From contig LUCM01004193.1 in NCBI GenBank assembly GCA_008360955.1, positions 642,942-706,941 of the forward strand: 64,000 nucleotides of DNA. The letters are read 5' to 3'. This DNA is from Fasciolopsis buskii. Its lineage: Eukaryota > Platyhelminthes > Trematoda > Plagiorchiida > Fasciolidae. The notes under the pieces were generated by a model. That model saw nothing but the letters and a program-made list of their open reading frames with translations, did not search any database and was not told the origin of the DNA. Shown here piece after piece: positions 13,311-24,600 of this stretch. How positions within the stretch are numbered: the first letter of the stretch is position 1; every line of letters begins with the position of its first letter. Position numbers and translations under genes: made by a program.

Positions 13311-15244
13311 CGAAGAAATGCTGACCTTACCCAATCTTTCAAAATACTACATTCAAAAATGCTGGCATTCAGTGATACCGTTTTCGTCAAAGTGAATCAA
13401 CCGGCAGATGACGTTAACTGTTTGGGTACCCTGGCATTTGCCTGTGTTGTCGTCTGTGTGCTTCTATCTCTCCCGTTTTTTTCCTAATTCTTACATTTTT
13501 GCATTAGTGAGAAAATGAAATGCGCACAACTCGCGGTATGAGTCTTCCTTCTGTTCGTGCTAACTGAATGGACGAGGCTTAGTGGCTGAGGAATGAGTCA
13601 ACGTGTCTGGTAATTGAATGAACTCTCGTGCTAAGCAAAAGCAAATGAATCGTGATAAGGATTCGTCTCTCGTAACCGAGTTTGATTATGATTGTATCGA
13701 GGAGTCCATAGGCCACGCGAAATGTAGTGAGAATGCATATCCATATTCACTGGCAAAACAATCTTGAAAGATGTTACCCATGGCGACCGAACCGTATCCA
13801 GATTACCAACTGTTTCATCTAAGCCGTGATTAAAAATAAAATTTTATCTAAAAATGCAGCATGTTTGACTTTGTGCAACATTATTCGGTGTGCAAATAGT
13901 CGGGAAGTCTCAACTCAAATGACACTGCAGCGCCTACAGTGAAATTCTGAAAACCTTAGCCGAGAAATTTGACCACCTTGGATGAAAAGAAGTCAGTGTT
14001 CTGCTAGACTGTGAACCCCACGTGTTGCGTAGTGTGGACTAAATTCAATTCAATTCTAGATAAAGTGGGACTAAAGTAAGCAATGAACTTCCTCAAACAG
14101 GTGTGGATGGACAAATTTAAGCTCAAGGAGTGATCTGAAACGTATATCACACCACTATTCATTACAGTTACAATCAGTGAGTTTGCGGTGGAAATTCTCG
14201 ATTTATTCAGCGTAACCTGTTGGTTCTAAGTCTTTGTAGAAGATAAGATTCCTGCTGTTTTCTGTCGGAAATAAGCAAGTTTGTGGATAAAACTGAAAGG
14301 CACAATGATTCCACGCCATTTTCTAATTCTGAACTACGCTGTACTTAGATTACGCAACTCAAATATCAATTCACATCTTGTATCCGCGGCAAATTCTTTC
14401 ATAATCCGGATGAATCCATTTCGATCATTTTTCTCTGTATGCATTTTTGATTACAAGTTTGCCCTGATAAACACTACCCACGACGGCGGAAAAATTGTAG
14501 CATCAGGACACCCATCAGCGTTGATATTTATCCGAAACTCCGACATTTGGAATATGAAGCACGGTAACTAAATTCCCAAAAACAAATATGTACTAGATAA
14601 AAACTGTCACTCACTTGGCACTCAAAATGTGAGGACAATTTCCTTTTAGAGATTTTTTGGTGGCTTCCATCATCGAGCTTGACAGGTGAATGATAAACAA
14701 TTCACCACCGGCTTAGTCGATCTCAGTGATCACACTTCGGTACAAACCGTCAAACTGAGCTACAATAAACTTCAGTACTCGAACCACTGGTAACAGTTAG
14801 GTAAGTAAAGTATGGTTAACATTTCAAGTCATCAAGAGATGAACTTGCAGCTAGTCGTCCTTCATGAACTGAATATTCTAACGATCAACTTGTAAGGTGG
14901 ATCGGAAAATAAAACGAGTGGATTTCATAGCAGCGGATAATTTTAAGTAACACTAAATCTTTATGGTTAGAAAATTTGAACCCAAAAATATTAAGTTAGT
15001 TAAGCATCGTCAGCCCATACTTGCCGGAACCTTAAATACTGGTCGTCATGTTTATGGTGATTTTGTTCTCAACAACCGAAGAGAAAAGCTAAAAGCATTC
15101 CCTCGACGATTTTATGCTTGCTGGTTCACTAGGAGATTCGAAATTATTGTTTTTTTACAGACTCATGTTTATATGTGATCATTTCAACCGTTTTGTCTTC
15201 GTCTTAGAAGTAGATACATGAACAATTACGCAGCCTTAGCAGCC

Positions 15245-15430
15245 ATTTTATATTTTTTACCCGTATTTTACATTTTACTTACTCTTTTGTGAAAAATAAG
15301 GTGCTTCAGCTTTCGGGAGAGTGTCTGCAGCCAAATGACTGCGAGTGGGGAGTTCAATCGTATAAAGGGGATTTGGAATCTGATATCTTGGATTTAAAGA
15401 GCTCTAATGTTAACCACCGAACTAACGCCG
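15245..15430 (+). repeat. Dispersed repeat family F1, copy E (diverged)
   Basis: It begins TTTTACATTTTACTTACTC and TTTTGTGAAAAATAAGG like copies C and D. It continues with GGGGATTTGGAATCTGATA and ends GTTAACCACCGAACTAACGC. Homology to C is clearest in the GGGGATTTG block. Confidence 0.4.
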
Positions 15431-17005
15431 ACCAGTGAAATAGGAAATATAGCTGTTTCTGCACTGATCGTTTGCTGAATGCAAGTACAAAATTCAACTC
15501 GCCTAAACTGTTAGAATAATAGTCAGGGGTACGGAGTGCGAAAGCAACTGCCCATTGTCTGTAAATCGAAGATGAAATATTACCTATTACACATTTGTTG
15601 TATTGCTCTTTTTATATAGTGTGCCAGTAAGTCCAAGAAAATATGATCACTCCATTATTTAAATAGATTTGCTATTACGGTTGCGCAAACTTACTGGTTT
15701 CTTACGGAAGATGGCATGGCAATGGCAAAGACAAGAATCCCACCATCGAGCAAAATCACGGGAAATTTTTCAGATGACTGAGACGGAACCATAATTACAG
15801 TTTCTGTTCCTACCGGTCGTAGAACCGCTTCACTAAGGTTGTGAAACTGAATCATGTGAAGGCCGATCTCCTTTGGGAATCCTCGATTTGGATAGGATGA
15901 GGAAGAAAATTGAGGAAAACTAACGCGGACAAATGAACAAACGGACGAGCCCATAACGAAGTCAGGTGACGACTGGAAGAAAATACACCGCAGTCGAGAG
16001 GCAAAAACCTTGCGTATTTTCGAGCGGGAACTTATATTTTACCCTATAATTCGTAACATTGAAAGAAGTATTTTATTGACGAAAATGATACCACACTTTT
16101 ATGAATTTTTCTAAAAAAATTCACACGAACCTATTCGGTTGCCCCTCGTATCATATCCGAGCCGCCTGCCGTAAAGAGCGAGATTTAATTTGATTCCTTG
16201 ACGAATTAACCTTTGAATAACCGGAAATGTACTGTCCCATAGGCACTATCAATGGAGAAACAATCACTAAACAATGTCAGCACAGAAATGAGGTTCGTTT
16301 GGCGGTCATTTGATTCCTAGCGTAAAACAACAGCAGTAAGATTTTTGTGAGATGCTCCGGGATGATATCTCAGTCAGCTACATGGAAAATTTCAGGATCA
16401 ACCAAAGCGACCGGCTTGCCCATATTCGAGGTTCAGTTGTACCCACAAAGAGCTAGTATACGAGCGTACATGTGCTAATTATGCTAATCGTTGAAGTATA
16501 AATACTACTAATCTTACACCCAACTTGGGAATGTTTCATTCAACATATGAATAGCTCAGCAGGTTTTATCTACTCTTTGCAGCTTATCTGTAGCGCACCG
16601 GCAAACCCTAAATAACTTCAACAAGAGAATTTCGCCACCCGTAAAGGGAAAACCCTCGAAGTTCAAAAAGTTAAATGCCGAATTGTCATAATCACTGTCA
16701 CCGTCAGAGATCGAAACAGCAATGGACGAAGGGCACTGACTGCATCGATCGATTTTTCAGAGTGCCACGTGACTGATTGTTTTAAACAAGGGCATTCTTG
16801 AAATTCTATTGTGAATCATTGTCGAAAACGTACTGTTTATGAACATGGAAAAAAGAAAGTGTCTCGAGACTGTCAGTTGACGAATTACGTAAGAAAATAT
16901 CAAGTGACTTTAAGTTTCGAGAATAATTTTTATCCGGGAGCAACAGTGCTGCGGAGGTAGAGCAGAATGGATGTTGTGATGCTAGTGGATATTTTGGGTA
17001 TGTAG

Positions 17006-17032
17006 TATATATATATATATATATATATATAT
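17006..17032. repeat. (TA)n microsatellite
   Basis: An uninterrupted TA dinucleotide tract of about 13 units. Confidence 0.95.
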
Positions 17033-17100
17033 AACTCACAACTGCCCACGAGTACGCTATGGAATGGATGAACTCTGCTGGACTGACTACGGTTCGGACC

Positions 17101-17427
17101 ACAATTCTAACTCAGAAGCCTCAGGTCATTTGCTTAACCTTGCATTCGTGAAATGCCAGATCGAGTTTCTCTCCCATTTGAGCTCATCAGTGATACGTAT
17201 CCCACAGTGCAATCAGTATTTGAACCCGGGCTTTCCAAATGAAAAGCGTGTTCCCACTGCGACAGCAGCCCTCATCCGGGCTAATCAGTCTTACCGAGTT
17301 AAATTTGTTCTGGTGTCTCCCTAAGTGCAGACCAGGGTTATCCGAGAGCTTTGAAGCGCGACACGGCAAAAGTTCCGTTGGTTCCAGTAGGGAGATTGTT
17401 GGTTGTTCTTGAGGGAGACATGTAAGC
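17101..17427 (-). repeat. SINE-like repeat with degenerate hammerhead core, copy 1
   Basis: Read on the minus strand, this shares a colinear block with 44931-45125: AACTCGGTAA, GGAACACGC/GGCAACACAC, the pol III B-box-like GGGTTCAAATAC, then CTGATGA...GAAAC, AAGGTT and AATGACCTGAGG. The hammerhead-type core is CTGATGA (17184-17190 on the complement), a 3-bp stem CTC/GAG with an AAATGG loop, and GAAAC (17165-17169). The closing pair of stem II is a G/A mismatch, so activity is doubtful. Trematodes carry many such ribozyme-bearing short retroelements (S-alpha-like), which supports the class. Confidence 0.7.
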
Positions 17428-17431
17428 AAAA

Positions 17432-17710
17432 TTAATTGTGAATGATAATGTCAATAACACAGCGTTGTTGGCAGATGTAATGTGCCAACGTTTCGACTAC
17501 CGTGGGTAGTCTTTCTCAAGGTAAGTTTTACAATCAAATTTGTCTTGAGAAAGACTACCCACGGTAATCAAAACGTTGGGTCATTATATCTACCAACAAC
17601 GCTGATTTATTAACATCATTCACAATTAAAACCAATACATGGCGCATCGATTTTTCGATACAATCCTTACATCATTTGGTCCTGATATAAACAAAATTAA
17701 CTTGATAATT
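17432..17710 (-). repeat. Long hairpin (inverted-arm) dispersed repeat, copy 1
   Basis: Two arms of about 85-90 nt, at about 17432-17525 and 17540-17630, are reverse complements with a few differences. Each carries AGCGTTGTTGG, a TAATG segment, CCAACGTTT and ACCGTGGGTAGTCTTTCTCA, separated by a short AT-rich loop. Single-copy flank continues to about 17710 and is shared, in reverse complement, with the copy at 38600-38880. Structure and arm sequence recall the inverted terminal parts of Penelope-like elements or a foldback/MITE, but no ORF is attached, so the class is not proven. Confidence 0.75.
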
Positions 17711-20700
17711 CTGCTTATCCAAGGCGGGAGTTGGTGAAGCATTGGAAACACAAGTGCTCATCATTTAGAATGTCCGGATCCTTATCCTGGGTGCGATGTG
17801 GGATATGCATCAATGGTGAGCTCTAACTGGGGTTAAACTCGATCTGCTACTTCTAGCGCATAAGGCTGTCCAAATAACCTGAAACTTGTGTGTGATGGTT
17901 GTAGTCCGAAGGGCAGTCCGCCAAGTCAAGAGAGTGTATTAATCAAACCGAAAATTACAATAGATTAAGAAAATCATCCAACCGGTAATGTCAAGAAGCC
18001 AGTATTCACTATTTAAAGCAGTAACAGCACTTCCCGTGTGTCGTAAAATATCGTACCTAACGGAGGAGTGATGAAAAAAGGTGTTTATAGAACATCAGCA
18101 GCATGTTAGCTGTTTAGGTAAATATTACATTTCGGCGTGCTTGTCCGTGTTAAATTATCTTTGGAAAAGAAGTAAAACAATCACGAATTCATTGAACAGG
18201 GTGCTTTTTAAATCAATACGAGGAATTCTCTAAAGCGTGCGTTTTTGTCAAAGGAATCGAAATTCGATGATCCAATTTGAAGACACCCTATTAGGAAGAT
18301 GTTATAAAATGTGACTGTGTACAAAACTGGGTGGAGCGGAGGGGGACATGTAGTGATTTATCGACCATCTTTACTCAAGTGCTGCAGCTCCTTCTCGTTG
18401 GTCGAACTGGAAAAGTGGAATGATCAGAATTGGGTACTGGTTACGATACGTTCACCGCCATTAACCCCTATCTTGGCCCTAAATATGCCGATAAATAAAT
18501 TTGCTACTAACAAATTAGCGAGTAGCCAAGTAGAAAAAGCAAAAGAGGTCATCGCGAGGGACTGAAATCTCAAAGCGTGTCCCGTTCAGTATGATAAGAG
18601 GTTCTTTCCACGTGAAGCGGTGCATCTCTATGACCGTCACGAGAAGGCAGCATTAGGAGGTGATGAGAAAAGACAAGTAAATAGATTATCATAGATAAAA
18701 AGCGATCACGTCAAGCAGGGTGAGGACAAACCACAGAAGTTATAATGTTAGCAACGCAAGGAGAGGGGGAGAGAAAAGAATTGCCATATTACAGAGAATG
18801 AGAGACCAGTTTGAACTGTGGCACGATAAAAATTTTTACAGCATACTACAAAAGTTTATATCAGTCAAGTAAATCCTGAGGACAACTGTCTTTCTATAAT
18901 TCCACGTATGATTCGAACGCACATCAAATTCCATTGATTCACGAGTTCATTACTATCGGAACTGAACCCGACGAAATGCTTTTGAAGGTGGAAAACAATT
19001 GCCTCTAAATTCATATTTGTTCCGGCAAAATTGGTTTTTTAAGGGGTCGTGTAACGGCATGGATCAGTAAAAAAACAGATTTGGTGCGCACGAACGGGGT
19101 GATTTTATTGCATCAATAACACTCGATCAGTTATAACAGTGTGAAATTCGAGACTACTGAGTGAAATTTTAGTGCTTATGGGTGAATATGTGGTGAATTT
19201 CCAAGTTAACGGTCCACAAATGGGAGTCTGCAATTACCCGTCTAAAAACCTCTAATTTTTTAATCGAAAGACTGCCACTAGCATAGGGTTACGATACCGG
19301 GTAAACTGGTCCAAAAGCAAGATACAAAAAATGCTTCCGTGCAATCTATCATGCACATCCGACGCTTGACATATTAGTGGAATCTATGGAAGAACTCCTT
19401 ATAGAGGATCGTCACCAGTAGAAACGCACCACTCCAGCAATGAAGCGGGATTTCTAGACGAACAATTGCAAGTCGATCTTCATGGCCACCAGATTATCCT
19501 GGATGGTTCATAGTGATTTTTCAAACATAATTTTTAGGCGATTTATCGTCTACCTCTGCCTTAAGATTCAGTAGGCGGCAGTTCTTAACGCACCAAATGA
19601 AATATTCCCAGGTAAAGACAGCAATTTTATCTGAAGTAAAGAAAGACCCAAAAACTGCATAGAAATAAAACTACATAATTTTTAGTGGTAGGAAGTCATG
19701 ATTTTTGAAAATGAGTTGGACTTGGACTCATTGACAACTCAGTTGAAACCCTCAGTGACTATCTTATTGTTAGAACTTAGACAATTACCAATCCCTTTAT
19801 GGCCTCCTGTATTAGATTCAACTATCCATTGACTGATGTATCTATGCTGTCGAATCCTCATTTAACTTGCTTGCGCACTTATTAAGTTAGAACAGACACA
19901 CGAAGTTTTGTCTGCTTATAACGCTGTATGAGACCAATGTTATCGCTTCCTGTCTAAACCCGCATTCCGAAATTTTTTCTTTTGCACTTCACACGAAAGG
20001 TATATTTCATAGAATTATTCACAATTCCTTAGCAAAGCACAATTTATCATTCGGAAACCACGGAAGTACCGCATAGCTATCCTTGCATGGGACTCGATTA
20101 TTCGCGTCTGCAGCCCGTGGCCCAGAGGTCAGCAACGGACAGGTGCTGTTATGCAGGATAATGGATAAGTTGTTCGATTAAAAACTGTCCCTCCTAAACT
20201 CGCCTCTCACCTGGAGTGTGACAGACATGCACTGTTGGTAATTCCAAAAGAGGATGAAACAGCTGTATCGTCCAGTTATCCTTAACGAAAATGGCAGTTA
20301 GAATTTGATGAAATTCATTGGATTTGTGTTAAGCTGGCTTGAGCCTGTTTCATCTCTTTGGAAACCGACACACAGCCATTGGTACGAAGCTCCAGTGCGG
20401 CCACCATGTCACTTGTGGAAATGGAGTAAGCCATACGCAGAGAAACAATTCCGCGGAGGTGCTGAAGGCAAGATAGTGTTTCTTTAAACCACCTCTAATG
20501 TGGCCATGTGTAGGCAATCTCACACAATGATTCATTCTACTTAAACCGCGATTAGTATAAACGCTAGCCACGAATGAATTCAGGAAAAATCCACTCTGAA
20601 ACTAGAAAATCCTAAAAGGAAAGCAGAAACCACAAACCTAACTTTCGAAAGAACGGGTGCTGTAAATCCTGCTAGCCTTTGGTGCACCTCATTCGCCAAT

Positions 20701-21565
20701 TGATCATTACAGTTGGTCACCTGTTTTCTAATACTCCCCCCAAAAGAACAGACAACAGTAGTGCATCATGCCCCCAGCAGACGATCAAACGCATACTTTG
20801 GCTTTTATCCAATGGGTCACTTTGTGAGTGTGCTTGGGTATGACCGCATTGCAGCTGAACTCAAGAAGTGGTATACTGACCTCAAAGCATTTGTGGATTT
20901 GTCTGTCTGCGTTAGATTTGTTCCAGTTCCTGCCATGGTTTGAAGTCCATAAGTGCTAGTTTCATTGGAGGATCGCACCAATGGCCGTGTGTACGTGTGT
21001 GTGTGTGTGTCTAGGCCAGATCGGCACAGATCTAGTGAATTCCGTCAAAATTCAACTACCAGTCACACCGCCAGCGGTAGAAATTAGATTTTGGCTTAAT
21101 ACCCTGAGATATGAAACACGGAATTGCATAATAGTGACTTGGATAGCGGTGATTTGACGGTATCCGGGTCTCATGGCCTCATAAAAGTTAGATGGACATA
21201 GATACCATGTGGTGAGTGATTTTGTAAACATTTTAATCTACTGAAGATTTTGGTCAAGAAAACTTTCTAAATTTTCCACCACTCAGTTGTAAGGGTGGCA
21301 TGATCAACTAGAAGAATTCTGTAGGATTCCACAAACTTGCTAGTAACACTGCAATCTTTGTAGTGCGCGACAAAGGATCAGCAGTTTTCACCGCAAGAAA
21401 CCACTCCTTTTAAACTAATATCTTAAGGTGAACACCATAGTCGGATTCTATTTGGCATATGTTATGCAGTGCAATAGTTAAGCACAAACGCATCGTTTGG
21501 GAGCACAAAGCAAAAAAATAGCTGAGTAAATCTAGTCATCAGCAACTGTAAGTTCGAGGACTTAC
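17711..21565. other. Region 3' of the last CAT exon found
   Basis: Begins with the GTAAGT donor at 21565-21560 on the minus strand, so at least its right end is intron. The terminal coding exon and 3' UTR should lie here or further left, but no segment could be chosen. It also holds the (GT)n tract. Confidence 0.5.
20986..21010. repeat. (GT)n microsatellite
   Basis: A GT dinucleotide run with one interruption (TACGTG) near its start. Confidence 0.9.
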
Positions 21566-21635
21566 CTATTATCTTCTAGTTGGCGTTTGCGTTCGATACT
21601 CTTCCAGTAGCCATAACCAAAATAAATCAGGAATC
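21566..21635 (-). CDS. CAT transporter exon: last helix, [10 protein letters not shown]
   Basis: This 70-nt exon follows GTATTTCAG and ends at AATAG|GTAAGT. The G left by exon 23207-23315 plus GA makes Gly, then [19 protein letters not shown] and EDN. Human CAT1 has GFIIYFGYGLWHSEE at this point. It leaves in phase 2 (AG|) at a strong donor, so at least one more exon carrying the C-terminal tail and stop lies at lower coordinates; I could not identify it. Confidence 0.9.
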
Positions 21636-24600
21636 CTGAAATACAAATGGAGCTTAATAATATGACGTTGTCATCAACGAAATATTAGATATAATGTTTT
21701 AAACAGTCATTTCTTAGATGACTTTGGGATCAACTTTTGAATGTATTCATACCTACGAGGATTTTGTAAGCCATATTGCTGCCTTTTAAATAACACTTTC
21801 CGAAACATTGAAAATATTCTGTCCTAGTTTTTCCCTCAAGCAATGAGGCATTAAACAACTATTGCAATTTTGGCCAAAATACCACGATCGTACAGAAGGA
21901 TAAATGGTGGTCGATGGATGCTAGCTAAGAGGATTCTGCCACTTCTTGTGAGACTTAAGAGTGTCAAACCTATGGGTGTACCTGACTGTTCCTCGCAGAA
22001 TTTCGAAGCTGTTTCACTGCATAGTTTGTTTGGGCCTCAGTACGTGACTGATCCCAAGTCAAGAATTTCGGGTCTCCTCCAGTGTGGATGGATCACAAAC
22101 GTCCTCAAGGTTCAGATGAAAGAAAGCACAAAACTCTCGTCGCCTCATCCATCCACACCCACACACCCAAACAAAACTGCGTGGTTGTCTCCTCATCTTA
22201 TGGTTTTCAGCGCATGAGCAAGAGTTAGCCTGCATGGAAATGATTCATGAGCGTTCTCCTGCCCAATAATGTTAAAAACCCACCAAATGTTTTAGAAAAG
22301 TCTTGAAATCTCGTCTCTGTGGGACTGATACGAAGCTCCGTAGAACGAGCAGACAGTTAAAATAACTACACAGACCACCTAGAAGTTAACCAGTTTACAG
22401 TCATGAGGAAAATCCAATCGGAAAGCTTATGTTTAATTCCTAGACAGTGATGAATCATGTGGTTAATGGTAATTGGTCAGAATGAGCAATGGTTTAAAGC
22501 TAAATGATTCATTGTTTCACTTGGTGATGAATAAAAAGTTTACTCGGAATAACACAGAAGATTTCGCGGTTGATGCCACTGGCCAGTTATGGGCACCCGG
22601 TACTCTTCTGTCCAAATATAGCAGTAACTTCACAGTCTCAGACCTTGTGTTCCCTTTCATAGCTAAGCGAAACTTCCGAGGAATCACTTTGTGATTCTTG
22701 CACGGAGTTACAATCCATGCAGGCTTTTAAATATTCAGATGAGATTCTAGTGGCAATCCTCTTTTTGGGATATTATCGTTTCACTATTCAATTTCCGTTG
22801 GAGGCATTCCGCTTCGGATCATGTAAAGCAAAGTCCTTACTATATGTCATACTCCACTTTCCGCTGACTTTCAATTATTTGATCGTCGTGATAAACAAGT
22901 AATCAAAGGTGGAATTGAATTCAAGGAAACAGTAATTGGTCTAAGGAACAATCGCGGTCAATTTATCAGGCTCTGTGAGATTCGCAGGATTTCGTAAGCA
23001 GTTGCGAGAATGACAATGCATCGCTTTTGGTCACTATTCAATAATATCTGACTGGGATGTCTCACAAAATGAGCAGAGAAACTAGTTTTAGGGCCGCCTG
23101 TTCGTTAAGTGCCTTGTTGCACGGATGTCTAACCAAATGAGGAAAAAAAAATAAAAGTACGGCATTTTGATTATTTTGAGCAAAAGAATCTGACAGTTGC
23201 ACTTACCAAGAAGCATCCATATAGCGTAATAAATCCAAGTTATTCCGGACATTTTAAACATCAGGTGTAAATTGATTACAATGTTCAGCGCTGGGAGCCA
23301 AGGTACTCCGGGCATCTGCAGAATGGCCGAAGCCAGACCGAAGAAAAATTGGCATAGTAAGAAGGATGTTGAATCAATCGGGTCATGGGTGCTGGGTATT
23401 TTTTGATAGTTTTCATTATCTTGAACAGGAAATCGCTGAGTGCGTCCGGGCTTAGCTACGGTCCCTACGGGTGGTGATCAAAATATGAATCATCTAAAAT
23501 GTTAGGATCGTAATTGTTTCACGGAAACCAAGTGGTTGCTACCACCGGTCTGGTTACCACGACATACACTTCGGAATCATTCAAGATACTTCATTTTAAG
23601 TTTTAGATTGACGGCTATCACAACATTTTCTGAGATTCCAATATCCCCCTGATATTTAAAATACATCAGCATGCCAACAATCTAATCCTAAGTATTAGAT
23701 AGCAATTTCGTATTTTCGTCCACATTATTTGGAGATCAGTTTCAACCCCGAGCAAGCAAAATGCGTGCCAGTGGAAATCTTTAGAAAAAGTTTAACTTCT
23801 TCAGAATACAACAAATTTTGCCTTAATATTGAAGGCGTCGAAATCGATTAGATAGCTGTTATAACTTCAGCCTTTTCAGTATTTCATGTATTCGGGATTC
23901 GACGGCAGTAATTTTGTGGCTTTCATTGGTTTTGCAGAATCCCATCAGAAGAAAAATCTGTTGCGATAGGCTTGTGGTCTGGGAAAGAATGAGTGGATAG
24001 CAGGAACCTCAAGACAAAAACATCACTGAAGCATGGCTTAGCAGATACCGAGAATCTGGGTGGCGTGTGGGAAAAGTAATATTTCTGAAGGCCTTGAATA
24101 TTGCAACATAAAATGAATATGATAATATTGCATTATTGACAAACTTACACAAACTGTATCTTACCGTCAATCAAAGAAGTACTCCACGTAAGTCTTCGGG
24201 CACTCCAAATGTGACTACATATCATTTCAGTCTATTCCTTGACTAAGGAGAATAATCAAACTTTTGAATACCCGAACAAAATCGTTAAGGGAATAAGTAA
24301 GTTTGAAGACATTCACCGTTTTAATTTGGACGAGAGTTAATCCTCAAATAATTAATCCTACCATTAACCGAGTAGCTGTAAGGGCTCACCTGTCCGAAAA
24401 TTAAATTTGGTTATATCCACTAATACTGAATTTGGGGGAAGAACAGGTATTGTCGTGGGGTACTTACTACAATCCGCATCATTTTCTGATAATCAAATGT
24501 GCCATACATAATAATGGCAATGGCTAAGATCTATGTCAGGAGTGCAAAAGGAAGGGATACCGAAACAGACGACTGGATTACTTAAAACTGTAATTAATTG

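Larger units (their letters stand above)
9991..17005. other. No gene recognised between the repeats
   Basis: Apart from the F1 copies and SINE-like remnant listed separately, only short frames are seen. The most protein-like is a minus-strand frame at 15691-15954 (87 codons, with PVILLDGGILVFAIAMP near its end); it has no known match and no clear splice partner. Confidence 0.4.
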
